A stretch of 64,000 nucleotides of DNA from Hawksworthiomyces lignivorus (GCA_002917075.1 NTMA01000008.1:744001-808000); one strand, 5' to 3'. Shown: positions 11,616 through 23,550, counted from the first letter of the stretch. Notes: generated from the sequence alone by a model not told the origin. Translations and numbers: made by a program.

Positions 11616-12551
11616 TTAACCTTCGTTGTCCCAGAAGTTCGCTGCTCCCTCTAAATCATCTACATTTAACAAGTCAACTCCACTGTCCCAGAGAAGTCGC
11701 CATATAGCGTTGCGAGTTCCAATTGGCCACCCCGGCTGGTCCCAATACCGCACGCCGATGTTCTTCGAGTGGGCAACCTGGATCTGGCTCTGCAGCGTCT
11801 GCAGCTGTGTAGAGTTAAAAGTCTGGTTTCGTACGTCTCCAAATACGACAGCGAAATCTGTGCTGGCAATAGGGCTGACTTCCTTGGTAATGTTCGAAAA
11901 TGTTGAGTTCAACAGTGGAAGAGGCGCGTCCCAGAAATAGTCTCGAGGCTCTACGCCTTGGACTTGGTTGAGTGGGGTGTTGCCTGTCCCAATAACCGTC
12001 ACAGGGCCAGGCGTCACGACGCTGCCGTTATAAGTAGTAAGGTATCCGGCGTCGCGGAGAGGCTGCAGGGCCTTCACGACATATGGAAATGTCGCGGCTC
12101 CATCGGTCTTGAGGTCAACCCAGAGGTACAGCGTTTGGCCGCCAGAAGTGTCGTATACGCCGTTGCTAGTTGGTGAGGTCACAAAAGAGGTGTTGGGATT
12201 CTGAGCGCGCAGAACACTAAGAATGGGCTGAATGTACAAGCTGTCGAATGTGCGCTCGTCGGTGAGAGCACTAATTTCGTGGCCGACATGCAGCGTCTCA
12301 TTTACAAGCCAGACGTCAGCCTCCACGCTCACAGCTCCAACCGAGAGAGCGTAGTAAAAAGGCACCGGCCGCCAATAGTCGTTATGCGAGTGAAGTGCTT
12401 TGGGGACAATTCCTTGAGTGAGAGAAGTAGGGTATGTATAATTTCCCGTGCCAGCTTTGGCCAGAATGTCTTGGAGAGAATTAGAGATGGGTAGATCTGA
12501 TTGGGCCAACGCAAATGCTGCGAGGGCTGTGACAGATAGAATCTTGAACAT
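11616..12551 (-). CDS. AIM6-like secreted PLC/GDPD-type phosphodiesterase
   Basis: Single exon of 311 residues. The ATG chosen starts MFKILSVTALAAFALAQS, a clean signal peptide; the frame extends four codons further only from a TTG. The core block HSHNDYWRPVPFYYAL, then SVEADVWL and VGHE, is the hallmark of the yeast Aim6 (altered inheritance of mitochondria 6) group. That group belongs to the PLC-like/glycerophosphodiester phosphodiesterase TIM-barrel superfamily, where these His, Glu, Asp and His residues bind metal and catalyse. Several N-x-S/T sites fit secretion. The family's substrate is not established. The gene stands alone, with a long gap upstream. Confidence 0.88.
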   Translation of the reverse strand: MFKILSVTALAAFALAQSDLPISNSLQDILAKAGTGNYTYPTSLTQGIVPKALHSHNDYWRPVPFYYALSVGAVSVEADVWLVNETLHVGHEISALTDERTFDSLYIQPILSVLRAQNPNTSFVTSPTSNGVYDTSGGQTLYLWVDLKTDGAATFPYVVKALQPLRDAGYLTTYNGSVVTPGPVTVIGTGNTPLNQVQGVEPRDYFWDAPLPLLNSTFSNITKEVSPIASTDFAVVFGDVRNQTFNSTQLQTLQSQIQVAHSKNIGVRYWDQPGWPIGTRNAIWRLLWDSGVDLLNVDDLEGAANFWDNEG

Positions 12552-14043
12552 GGTGACAGACAATTATTTTTCCCCTTTTGAAATTGATTGACTGATATGA
12601 AGACAGCAACTAGCACTCCAGTCCTGCTCAATTTCGAAGGTTGAAGTTGAATTTGTTGAGTTTTTAATGTTGCGATCTGTTGTAGGAATTTCCACCGCTC
12701 ATCCGGGGTACGACGTTAACGACACCTTGATGCCATCAAAAAGATGACGATCAATGACTCCACTCTAGCAACTTCTACCTTCCAATATCGAGGAGCCATA
12801 TCGCAATACCAATAAACAAACGCACGTGGAATGCGTCCCAATGCTACTGATTCTGAACGGGCGGGGGCTTACATAGACACGTGCCTCTATGCTACCACCT
12901 AACCAGGAAGTTTAGAGCTTAATGACTCGTAATAAGTACTGTAACTATGAATGGAAAGCCAGGGCCATGTCCAAGGTGGCATGCAGCAGAGGTACAACCA
13001 ACTCCGTTGTCCGTAGCGGCTTGGCAAGTCAAATTTTGAGCACTGACCGGAGAAAGTGGAAAGATCTGCTCTCCATGGCCGTCAAAAAGCCAGAGATAAA
13101 TGGCCGCTTGAAGAGTAGCAGTAGCTCCTCGGTGTACGTTTGTGTAATTAGCCGCATGACGCAAGCACCATGTTCCGTGCGGTCGAGATATTTAGCAGCA
13201 TAATAGAGCCGGACAAATTTTTCACATGATGGAATGCAGTGACTTTGCTCCGGCATCACTATGGTCGAAGCTGTCGAAGTAAGATGTAGTAAATGGATTT
13301 AAATAATTTAAACTCATTTATGTGGTCAACAATTTTGTACTAGGTAGGGGAAATTAAGGTCATGGAAAAGAACATAAACCAAGAGAACTATGTGAAGCTC
13401 TCGGCACAGTACCTATTGTAAGCTCTAGGGTAGCTGGGCTCTAGAAGACTCGGGGACAATACCGAGGTGGGGAACACTAAATACGTGGATCTGGTTTTAA
13501 CAAGCCGGAAACAATGACGTATGGCAAAATAAAACTAGGTCTAATATTTGAGGCTGGAAAAAAAAAATATGTGGAATCAACAAATAAATGTTGCAATGGC
13601 CAATTTCTTTTTGCGTCCAGCAAATAGTCAACCAAAGGCATATCTTTGTTCACGTGGATAGCCGCTGAAGTGAATGCCACTCCACAGCGCTCATCAAATC
13701 TACCTACCACTTTTCACAAGAAAGGCGTAGGGCGCCTGCAGTTGTACGTCAGGCGGTACAGACATTGAATTGGCCATTTGTATTTGTGGTCTTGCATTTC
13801 GTATGGTGTGATAATCCATTTATAAAAATTCTTTTGTTGTGCTGCGTGACACAACTTTAGTAGAACTGGCCTAGTAGCTGCTTTAGGGAAGCATGGCCAC
13901 TCTTGCTTCCTCTCCAGCGGATGATGCGGCGCCTAATTAGAGTGACTAATATTGAAGCAGTTAGTTTTACTCCGTACTGCCAACTCATTATCAACGGTGT
14001 CTCAGACATAGGCAATGAGTAATAAATTGTGCTGCATTTACAG
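12552..14043. other. intergenic, no gene seen
   Basis: About 1.5 kb with short overlapping open frames on both strands, none with a recognisable domain or splice-linked continuation. It includes the promoter of the phosphodiesterase gene at its left end and the 3' end of a regulator gene at its right. Confidence 0.55.
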
Positions 14044-15745
14044 TTAATGCGATCGTACAAGCGATTGTAGTTCCATACTCTCGTCGTCACTTTTTGTGCC
14101 CCGTTCACTCACTGGACGAGCAAATTCAACAAGAAACTGGAGCATCCACTGATCCAACTGAAACGAGTCATCCTTGCTCTTCAAACACGCCTTATGGAAT
14201 GCCACCAGCCTGCTGAAGGAGGCCTCTAGACTCGGCCAGTATTTTTGAAGATCGGTTATAATTTGAAAGTTTGTTTCGAGGCGCGACTTTGCCACCGCAA
14301 TTTCAGCGTCCTCGGTGCCAAACATCAGCGTATAAAGATGTACAGTAGAGGCGATAACGAGAAAATGCCCCACCAAAGGATAACGGACATCGGTGTCCAG
14401 TTTTTGTCTTGCCTGGTAAATCAGCTCACAGAGCCTGGCGGCGTGGTCTTTGCACTTATAGGCATTTAGTCGTGCGAAACTAGAGTCAGGCAAGCAGTTG
14501 TCAGAGCTCAAACTGCGATGCAGATATCTGTAGAATAAAAGTTGTCCCACGTGGTTGAAGTTGATGTGAAGGATCACAAACGAGGCGCCGCAACCCCGGG
14601 CAATCCAAAAGGCGTGATTGTTAGGGGTGTCGTGCATAATAGCAGGGAGACAACGTCTCCAAGACTCTAGAGCTGAGGTGAGCTCTGCCACTTTCTTCTG
14701 AATATCCTCGTCTTGCAATGCACCGGATATAGCCCTAGCATTGAAAGTGTTCACATCATACAAGATGCGATTGAGCATGATCATACGAGCAACAAGCGAT
14801 TCAGAAGTCTCCTTCATAGAGCAATCTGAATTTGAAAATGACACGAGGTCAGGTACCGATGGATCAGCGAACCCAAGCCGCGCAAAAAGTCGCTCGTCCA
14901 TTGGCATCGGGATGTCATATCGCGGTTGCAGTGCCCTAGGGAGGCCCATAGCCGTTGAGGACCAGGTGTCGGTAGCAACGACCGTCCACCACACTAGGGC
15001 AAAAAGAAAATGTGAGTAAAGATAACAATATCGCCGTCTATCGTAGCATGGTATTTACCTCTCAGATTAATTTCCTGTTCAAGACGAGTCTTCACAGGCG
15101 CGTCCGGAAGTCTCAATATTACTGCCAGTCGGCATGCAATAGTAAAGAAAATTGATTCCGTAGCTGAGTCCATCTCGACTACCTGTATGCCGCCTAGGAG
15201 GACGCAGGCTTGAACGGTGGTCAAGCACGTTTTGTGAAGGTCGAGAAGCCTCTCGGTTTCTTTCGCGTATGGCCGTCCTCGCTCGTGCGGGGGGATGCCG
15301 TCAAAATAGCGATGAGACGAGAAGCGAGCCGCTAAGCTAAAGACGCCAAAAAGCAGTATTTTCGGCATTGTTCCATCTTCTACAGCAGCTTCAAAGGATG
15401 GGCGGTGAAAGAGGTTGTGAAATGTGATGTGGATGTAGCGAAAGTAGAGGTCTACCAATTCCCTACAAAGCTCAATGTCCGGCATGAGCGATGCAGGAGA
15501 GATCGGCACAGCGCCATCGTCCCGGATCTTGACGAGTGGTTCATAGTCATCTCTTCTAGATTCGCTGTTCTTCTGCTCAACAGTGCAGATGAGACCCCTC
15601 CTGACACAAAATGTGCAGCTCGTCCCTCGACGTAGCCTGTTGCATCTTTTGCGGCGGTCGCTGTTGCACGGATCAGACAGGGTACTGGAAGTAGAAAACA
15701 GGATTTCACATACCGACACGCAATGCAAGCAGACAGAGGTCTCAT
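14044..15745 (-). CDS. Zn2Cys6 transcription factor with fungal_trans domain
   Basis: Three exons, 15745-15714, 15660-15059 and 14993-14044, 527 residues. The 32-nt first exon begins MRPLSACIAC; splicing removes 53 nt and completes the cluster C7, C10, C17, C26, C29, C36 with the basic RDRRKRC stretch. Without that splice the first two cysteines are lost, which is why this model was chosen. The fungal_trans region covers roughly residues 90-350 (LVDLYFRYIHITFHNLFHRPSF, and VWWTVVATDTWSS across the second junction). It has no long acidic tail. The gene lies next to an SDR on the same strand, which is a possible but unproven target. Confidence 0.88.
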
Positions 15746-16240
15746 TTTGCGAAAATGAAATGTACTGAGCTGGAGCACCGTGATTCTCAAGACAGTTTAC
15801 TCCCAATCGCACCATGCTTAGCAAAGTGGCTTTTCGGCAGAATTGCATCCGAGTCACGTTCTAATTTGTATGGAGACGCCAATATTGTCACAGCGGCATT
15901 GCGTCAGACTTTGTCCATTAAATTCAAGCACTAGCCGGATAAAACCAGCGATACAAAGGACACAACAGGCATATCATGGCAACTATAAGATTCACGGTCA
16001 CGAGATTTGTGTTCCGTCTTGGACATTTATACCATGCATTTTAAAGGCCTGCAATACTATACTGCACTAAGAATTACAAATAACGAACCAGCCTCTGCAA
16101 CAGGCTTTTGGATTAATATTCGTGCCCAAGTTTCATCTGATAGGTGTTATGAAAATTGCAATCGTACAAGATGTCCGCGGTTCTTTCAGCGAGCAAATGA
16201 CATCAGTAAAGAGTATAGCAATACGCAAGCCGATATAGAG
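15746..16240. other. intergenic upstream of regulator
   Basis: About 500 bp between two minus-strand genes, holding the regulator's promoter and the SDR's 3' region. No gene is visible. Confidence 0.5.
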
Positions 16241-17029
16241 TTACAACTTTGAAAACATGCTTTCCTTCTCTGACCTAACGTCCAATTCATGTGTCCATGT
16301 GCTTCTTGGCTGCATGTGGAGAAACCAATAAGTGTGTGCTAAGTCTTCGGGCTGTACCAGATAAGATGCGATGTCCTCCAACTTGTCTGCTGCGCCAGCG
16401 CGCTGCCACTGGCGCCGTAGCACACCACCCATCAGCTTCCCGTCGACGGGACCATCCACAATGATGTGTGCAGCGTGGATGCCTTTAGATTGGTATTCTC
16501 GAGTGATGATCTGACACAGCGATCGTAACCCGAATTTTCCAGGCGAGAAGCTGCTCAGGCCGGGCATACCACGCAGCGCGCCCGTCGCACCCGTAAAAAG
16601 AATTGTGCCCTTGCCCGCTGCCAGCATATCTGGCAGGACACATTTGGCCGACCAAAATGCACCGAAAAGGTTGATCTTGGTAAAGTTCTCAAATTCCTCA
16701 GACGTTGTCTCGAGGACGGACTTCCCGTTCACCCGCCTTGCCCCAGCATTGTACACTAGGACTTCAACGGGCCCCAGCTCAGCTCGAATCTTTTGAAACG
16801 CGGTGACCACAGACGTTTCTACCCGGAGGTCCGTAACATAGTATCGTGCGCTTCCTTGGCCGTAATTTGCCTCAATTCGCTCGGCCATCTGCTGAAGCTT
16901 GTCTTCAGTGCGGGCCAGCAACGCGGCCGTGAATCCCTCCGCTGCGAACCGGCGGGCGACGGCTTCGCCGATTCCAGGACCAGCCCCAACGACAGCGATG
17001 ACAGGTCTTTTATGTGCATTCAACGCCAT
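16241..17029 (-). CDS. short-chain dehydrogenase/reductase lacking the catalytic Tyr
   Basis: Single exon, 262 residues. The Rossmann glycine motif GAGPGIG is at residues 15-21, NAG at 94-96 and the active-site Ser/Thr region at 145-150. The usual Y-x-x-x-K is F-S-P-G-K: Phe161 replaces the catalytic Tyr and Lys165 is kept. A group of bacterial and fungal SDRs with F-x-x-x-K followed by LRSL and GIHAAHIIVDG-type blocks is known, so this is probably a family feature rather than recent damage. Activity as a normal NAD(P)H oxidoreductase is doubtful. There is no signal peptide; it is probably cytosolic. Reaction unknown. Confidence 0.9.
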   Translation of the reverse strand: MALNAHKRPVIAVVGAGPGIGEAVARRFAAEGFTAALLARTEDKLQQMAERIEANYGQGSARYYVTDLRVETSVVTAFQKIRAELGPVEVLVYNAGARRVNGKSVLETTSEEFENFTKINLFGAFWSAKCVLPDMLAAGKGTILFTGATGALRGMPGLSSFSPGKFGLRSLCQIITREYQSKGIHAAHIIVDGPVDGKLMGGVLRRQWQRAGAADKLEDIASYLVQPEDLAHTYWFLHMQPRSTWTHELDVRSEKESMFSKL

Positions 17030-17842
17030 AATAGGGCCAATTGATTAAATTTCTTTGAGATTCTGGATGATTTCTTCGATGATGTGCGCCCTGTGAAAGA
17101 CAGCTTTGGAGATATCCACAGGATGATCACACGGCAGCTATGGTAGTTAGTGGAGATTTGCCTCGGCAGACCCAGCCACATAGACCGCATTCCATAAGTA
17201 GTTAAAAGCTATAGCAGGAGAGCAGCACCTTTTGCCGAGAGATTAGTGATCACCAGCGCCTACAAAGCTAACGTCAGGTATTCTTACTCGTACTATGTAC
17301 ATAAGTGTAGTTGCCTCAGGCAAAATTTAAGAATACATAATTTATGTAGTACTGCCAACCAATAAATTAGACGATGGCGATATACCTAGAGCATTCTATT
17401 AATATTTAATATAAGGTAGTTTCATGCGCTAAAACTAAAACGCAGTAGGGGCTTGCATAACAATTTAGCTGTTAAATTTGCTTAAATTCGCTTTCTCAAG
17501 TAACTAAAATCATATTCTGCATCTTAACAATATTAGCTCATGCAGTTCTAAGAGCATTTCTTATAAATAATATGATACAAGACCTTTCTTTGATATGGAC
17601 CTAGATCAATAACCTGACTCGAAACAGGGCCTGATCCGTACCAAAAAAAAACCCCCCCAAAAAATGCATATAAAACTCCTGGAGCTACAAGTAAATCAGC
17701 ATCTACAGCATGCGACACGCCGAACTTCTGCGCCTCGCAAATCTAAACTAGAGGCTGAGTCTATTTGTTCATAATCTCCATCTAAATAAAGATTAAGCTG
17801 ACTGTTACTCGTAGAGTAAGACGAGGCTATCTCGACGCTCTC
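17030..17842. other. AT-rich intergenic
   Basis: About 810 bp, strongly AT-rich, with an A-run and C-run at 17643-17660. No gene is seen. It separates the SDR promoter from the permease 3' end. Confidence 0.55.
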
Positions 17843-19537
17843 CTAAAAATAAGATATCCGCCGTGCGGGACTCACACTCCGCTTGGAACCATCAATGAAC
17901 CACCACACAGCTACAAAGATTGTAAGCCCTCCCCAAATGAGCACCGAATAATTCATGCTCTGTGCAGTCGTTGGCAGCGAGTATGGGAAACAATATACAA
18001 CGAACCACACTGGCATATACAAACTAGCCCAGATAATTACAGCCCAGCCAAACGGCCCCTTCATAAAGAATGGACCTGGTGTGAATCCTGGATTCTTCCT
18101 CTTGATGACGTAAGGCAGAACCGCTGCCATGTATGATGCCGTAGACATGAGAATATAAGCATCGATAAAAGCATTGAATGCCGTGCTGCTGCCAAGATAG
18201 ATGATACCAAGAAGCGTAACCAAAATACTCGTGGTCACCGTCGCTGCGAAGGGCATCTTTAATTTTGGATGGACAGAACTGAGAACAGTCGAAAATGGAG
18301 TGGCGCCGTCGCGGGCAAGCGTCCACATGGTACGGCCGCACGTTACGACACAGCCGATGGCACTAAGAAATGTGGGCAGGAAGATGAGAACAAGCAGGCC
18401 GATGGCGCCTTGCGTCGAGTGCGTCGCCTGCCGGTAGACCTCTGCGATGGGAAATTCCGAGGCATAGACGGCATCGTAGTCGTTGATGGTATAGAAGATG
18501 GCAATGAGGTAAGCGAAGCCAGTCACAAAGCCAAGAATGTACTGCATGCCGATGGCGCGAGGTATATTCTTAGCAGGCTCCGGTATCTCTTCCGCAAGGT
18601 GGCTGACGGCATCGGCGGCCCCCATGGCGTACGAGGCATTCAGCATACCGGCGATGAAGACAAACCCACTGGGGTATCCGATGTCGGCTGTCCAATCCTT
18701 CCAAACTGTCTCATTAGAGGCCGCACCGGGGCCAGTCTTGAGCATAGCGGCGCAAACAATAATGGTGATCAGTGCACCCAGTACAATCAAGGCCAATCCA
18801 ACGGTGTTCAGGAGTGGGAGAATAGAATTCCACAAGCATACGACGGCACAGGCAATCCATGTAATAATGAGGAAGCAAACAAAAACATGCCTATATGCTT
18901 CATTAGTATCCTGGACAACGTAAATAGAAATAAATTGGATTGACAGGGGTTCTCACCATGGGTGGACTACAAAGTCTGGATGTTGAAATGCGTACATTTG
19001 TACACAAAGGTTGCCTAAACGCCGATCTCTATCAATATACAAAGCTCGCCGTTTTAACGGATCAATTTGTGAAATTCAGTACTCACTAGCAATAAACGAC
19101 ATGGAAGTTGCTGCCAAGGTCCAAGCCAGGCAATTCCACCAGCCAGCGAAATAGCCCACTATCCTGCCATACTTCTGCCCAGGGGTTACTGAGGCCCAGA
19201 GATAGACGCCGGAGGATGATGGAAGTGCTGAAGCGAGCTCAGAAAGCGTTGCAGCAATCGTAAAGTAACACAGTGACGCGGTTATAAACTCATACAGCAC
19301 TCCAGGGGCTCCACCGTTGTAAATGGATGTCAAAATAGAGCCGCCAAGAGCTGGCCAGGTGTTGCCAACAACGAGGCCAATGCCAGCCATGGAGATGAGA
19401 TTAAACTGCTTGTTCAATGTCTCCGCGTCCTTGGACCCCGGGCCGCTGGTTGGTATCACACTGCCATTTTCAATTGTATGGGAATGCTGCAGCTCGGTGC
19501 CGTTTGCGTCGAGCTGGGACTTGTCGGATTCAGCCAT
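17843..19537 (-). CDS. APC-superfamily permease (amino acid/choline type)
   Basis: Three exons, 19537-19087, 19014-18957 and 18890-17843, 518 residues. The 58-nt middle exon (LCVQMYAFQHPDFVVHP) joins in phase on both sides. The start MAESDKSQLD was chosen because it precedes the polar N-tail and the first helix (FNLISMAGIGLVVGNTW) and has a good context; the frame runs upstream without family sequence. About twelve helices are visible and the loop AEEIPEPAKNIPRAI is the diagnostic motif of fungal choline/GABA/amino-acid permeases (Hnm1/Uga4-like group). It should import a small amine or amino acid at the plasma membrane. The gene is divergent from a nitrilase-type hydrolase, which may act on the imported compound. 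Confidence 0.92.
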
Positions 19538-20141
19538 GGTTTCAATGAACCCTGGTTTGTTCTGCTGGCTCCTGGAAGAGAGATGAATGGTCCCAGTGAC
19601 AGCCTTCTGGCATCTTTGGATGTCATCTACGGCAAACTTATACCACCGACCAAGAGTGTCCATCAGCTCAAACGATGCATAAAGATAAGAGGCGCTCGAG
19701 CGATTGTTCAATTCTTAGACTCCCGACGGAGAGAAATTTGGCATCCCAGGGCACAAAAGATGGGTCTACATAGCGACATAAAAGATTGGTCGCGCTTATC
19801 TCAATGGGGAAAGTATAGCCTCGGACGAAAGCGATAAGTTTGTCACTATCGCCTACTAGGTCTGTCTGGATAGCCTTAACTTATCTGCTCTAGTAGAGAT
19901 GCTGTTTAACTGTTTTAGTACAAATATGTAGATTTGTATGTAGATTAACATCATCACGCACGACGTATGATAATAGTATCATATTGAAAAACTGGGCTTT
20001 TCCTGATTCCTGCCCCTACGTGCTAGAATTGATCTTAATGGCAAAGCACATTTTATTTACTGACTTCAACTTTTACTATTTCGCCACCAAGACATTACCG
20101 TGTGCAACATCTCAAAACACGTCCACTACAAAATCTCACCA
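19538..20141. promoter_or_regulatory. divergent promoter with paired GATAAG motifs
   Basis: A 600-bp region shared by the permease and the nitrilase-family gene. GATAAG occurs at 19833-19838 and its complement CTTATC at 19880-19885. GATAAG is the binding core of fungal AreA/Nit2 nitrogen regulators, so nitrogen control is plausible; occupancy is inferred only. Confidence 0.4.
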
Positions 20142-21100
20142 ATGGCACCTCTACTCAAGATTGCAATAATCCAGCTTCAACCCAAGGTCAATATTTATTT
20201 TCTCTAAGCTATACTATTGAAGACATGTGCTAATGTCGCATACAGCCGCTAGCCGTAAAAGATAATTTTAGCAGGGCCGCTAAATTCATCCAAGATGCCT
20301 CCGCTCTAGGAGCACACCTTGCCGTCCTCCCAGAATACCATCTGACATCATGGGAGCCAGAGCACCCCGATTTCATATCTGCAAGTGTAGAATCCGCCAC
20401 CTATCTCCCACGATATCAAGAACTCGCAAGGAACCTCAACATAAGCATTGTGCCTGGGACAATATGTATGCCAGAAGAGAGGAAGAAAGAGGCCCTACCA
20501 GTGACAAACAGTCCACAGACAGCTCTGAAGTTGTATAACACTGCCCATTTTATTGCTAGCGGAACTGGTGAGATCATTGGCTCTTACCAGAAGAGAAATC
20601 TCTGGCACCCAGAGCGTGCATACCTCACTCCAGGCACCGCTCCGCATATCGCTTTTAACCTGCCGCTGAACTGGGATCTGAAAGGCGAGCTGCGACCGGT
20701 GCGTGCGGGCATGCTTGTGTGCTGGGACCTTGCGTTCCCTGAGGCTTTCCGGCAGCTCATCGCGGACGGCGCGGATCTGATCATCGTCCCTTCTTTCTGG
20801 CGCCTCTCAGATATTGACGACGTCGGAATGGAACTCAATCCAGATGCAGAGAAGTTATTCCTCCAAAGCATAACCGTTGCCCGGGCATTCGAGAATACCT
20901 GTGCGGTAGCCTTTTGCAACTCAGGGGGGTTCAGCCAGGTTGCGCTGCCCATCGTTGGCGCGCGAGGTGAACTGTCTCCAGATGTCGAGAGCATGAGTAT
21001 CGTGGAGGCCGATCTCGGTGTTCTACGGCTGGCAGAAGACAACTATAAGATCCGGGAGGATCTTTCGCGCAAAAAATGGCATTATGCTATGTCATCTTGA
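20142..21100 (+). CDS. nitrilase-superfamily carbon-nitrogen hydrolase
   Basis: Two exons, 20142-20186 and 20246-21100, 299 residues. The 45-nt first exon (MAPLLKIAIIQLQPK) supplies the first beta strand, and the junction is in phase. The catalytic triad is visible: Glu in LPEYH, Lys in YQKRNLWHPERAY and Cys in VCWDLAFPEA. The enzyme would hydrolyse an amide or nitrile of a small molecule, releasing ammonia, in the cytosol. Length fits the amidase branches (omega-amidase, N-carbamoylputrescine amidase, aliphatic amidase-like) better than the longer true nitrilases. Its divergent permease partner suggests a nitrogen-scavenging pair. Exact substrate not determinable. Confidence 0.92.
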
Positions 21101-21227
21101 CTGAAGGACTGAGAGAAGCAAGATCCAATGCAATCCATGTTCCCCAAAATAAAAACTTGTAGCTCTTATTTTTGAAAGAATTTTGCGAATAGAAGAGATA
21201 AATCATCCGTGTTTATATAGCCTCATC

Positions 21228-22917
21228 TCAATAAGGCAAAAACTCCCATTTCTCGGTGACTTCATCTTCGTTGCATGACGGCGCTTTGCTCCACCATCTC
21301 TGGAGGAATTCTTTGGTTGCGGTGACATTACCCATGCCAAAGTGACCCCATACTGTCTCTAGTAAACTGAGAATTCGCTCGCGGTCTCGGGGTGTTGTGG
21401 CGGCACACCCGGCTGTGAAGAGTGGAGGCAATGTTGCCACACCGGGGCACGGATAGCTATTAAAGTTCATGTCAGAAAGGCATGAAAGTATGCGCCGCAC
21501 AGACGCCTGCTTTGCCGGGTCTGGACCCCGATGTATTGGCGAGGCATGGCGATACAGTTGCAAAAGTGCCATATGGTGATACGCCTCATCGAGGAGGTAG
21601 AAATCCGTCTGCGTCTCTTCCGAGATGACCAGGTCCGGTCGCACCTTGGAGTGGCTGCGAAGAGCAAGCAAGAGGCGAACACGTTGGATCAGCAGGTTCA
21701 CAGGCACTTGTTTGTCGCATTTTGATTTCGGCGAGACCTGCTGATCATGCAGCATGTCTAAGTGGTCGATTGCATCAAAGATAGGCAGCAAGGCGGTCGA
21801 AAATCCGCTCATATCATCAATGTAATCGCCGCATGTCGTAGAATCGCTATCGGTGAGGGCAAATCCGTCTCCGATAAACAGATAGTTAGACATACCACAA
21901 CCGAGAGCAACGGCCTTGAGAGACAGGTATAACCGTTTCATAAAGGCGATGGAACTACTCGGCCCCTGGAGCAACGCCGTCCGATCCGCGAGTAGTGTGC
22001 TCAACAAGGCGGACGCGCCCGATAGATGGAGACGCCATGTGTCTTTCTTTGCCTCGGGTGAGACAACCTCAGACATGCACAGCATTAACGAAGTACCGAG
22101 TGCTGCCCCAGCATCGTACGGATCCGAAAAGGCAAGTGCCATATTGAGCGACCGGACGGCGGTCGAACGAAGCTTGCTTATCTCATCGAGACTTTGCGGC
22201 AGCCCAGCTGACCGACGATGGCAGGCTGAAACGCAAAGGATTGAAGCCAAGAGATGTGGCGAATTTAGGGAGATTGGGAGAATGGCTGACCAGAAGCCGA
22301 GCCGGATTCCCTCGTGACAGGAGAGAGATCTACATACGGCATGCTGAAAGTATTCAAAAAGCGGGCGAAAGCGGACGGGGACAACATTCAGCTCTGGGCA
22401 AGAGGTCAAGCATGGCAAGGATTCTGTGGAAGATGCTTCCTCCTCGCACACATCCGTAGCCGTGCTAACCGTCGAGGGAGAGATAGGAGCTACATCATTA
22501 TCCGATTGGCCGTCGGCCGCGGGTGGAAGATCAGTTGGCGTGGTGTAAGGTGGCTCAGGCTCTTCACGAGAACAGGCGGCTAGCTTTGCACCATAGACAA
22601 ATTGTTCTCCATTTGGGGAGCCTCGGGGAGTGTCAGTTCCAATCATATGAGACTCTCCTGTGGGGCGACAACTCACCATCTCCCGACACGATCTTGACCA
22701 CTTGTGCATCCTGGCTGCCGCAGGTACCGAACCGTGACTTCTTGAAAGGCCGGCCACCCCACGACAGCCCACGTGCATAATTGCATGCGACCCCTATGCC
22801 AATGCAGTAGCCGCAGGTCGGTTTGGCCTCATCGCAGCGGCGGTGGCGCCTCCGACACTCTGCGCAGCCGCCCCGTGATCGGAGGACTTTGGTGTGAGGT
22901 CTGTCGGGCTGCACCAT
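21228..22917 (-). CDS. Zn2Cys6 transcription factor (Fungal_trans_2 type)
   Basis: Two exons, 22917-22677 and 22621-21228, 544 residues. The N-terminal zinc cluster is complete in exon 1 (C18, C21, C28, C35, C38, C45, with RRRHRR between). A 55-nt intron with an AACTGAC branch joins GDG to SPNGEQF; a nearer AG would make a 20-nt intron and was rejected. The rest carries the Fungal_trans_2 pattern (PLFEYFQHAVCRSLS, then LLASILCVSACHR and WRLHLSGASALLSTLL). The 3' end almost abuts the nitrilase gene 3' end and the start faces the MATE exporter, so either could be a target. Confidence 0.9.
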
Positions 22918-23229
22918 TGGACGGCGAAACAGCAGGACACGATGCCTGTTCAGTTAGAGGACAAAGATACAGGACGGTGAGATGTGCTGCCGGGCCTGGG
23001 CTATTCTTTCAAAGGCTATTGTTTCCCCATCAAGTGTTCCTGGGGCGTTGGAGGGGCACATTCAATTTAAATATCTATATTATACTAGACCTAATATCGG
23101 GTGGACCTACTCTATACACCTTATCAGCCCAGAAACGGCCGAGAAGAGGAGTATTTAGTTGGAGCGTAGCTTGCAGCCTGAGGCACTAGAATTAGGAGGA
23201 ACAGACGCTTGGATACCGAATACCCCGGA
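22918..23229. other. intergenic upstream of Fungal_trans_2 regulator
   Basis: About 310 bp holding the regulator's promoter. Nothing else is supported. Confidence 0.4.
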
Positions 23230-23550
23230 TTAGAGAGCCAAATCTAATCGGCTTTGGCATAGAAGTGTATATGGACTAGCGGCGAGCCATAGGCTCAACT
23301 TTCCCCTCTGGTCGTAGCGCGTAGCCATTGATAAGACGCATAGCTCTTGATAAGGCATAGCCTGTCACGTTTTGAGGTATCGTTTCGGCTTATTCGTCGG
23401 ATTTTCGTAATAGTCTGTCTTATCGCCTTGTCTTCCTGTCTCGTTCGGTTTTCCGTCAACTTTGGCCGCTAATGCCTCACCTTCGGCTACAATCACCCGC
23501 GGGTACTTCTTTGCGATGTCCTACGTAGCCAATTCGTCTAGCCAGTTGGT
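23230..23550 (-). pseudogene. possible decayed coding remnant, family unknown
   Basis: One minus-strand frame reads through about 107 codons with coding-like composition (for example DIAKKYPRVIVAEGEALAAK and DKTDYYENPTNKPKRYLKT) but is broken by an in-frame TAG and an in-frame TGA. Both stops are one C-to-T change away from common sense codons (CAG and CGA). It has no start codon, promoter partner or recognisable domain. It may be a piece of a mobile element or a dead gene; it may also be chance. Confidence 0.22.

Noticed and set aside
22633..22676. 20-nt intron in the Fungal_trans_2 regulator
   Set aside because: Too short for a spliceosomal intron; the 55-nt alternative with a branch site restores the frame.
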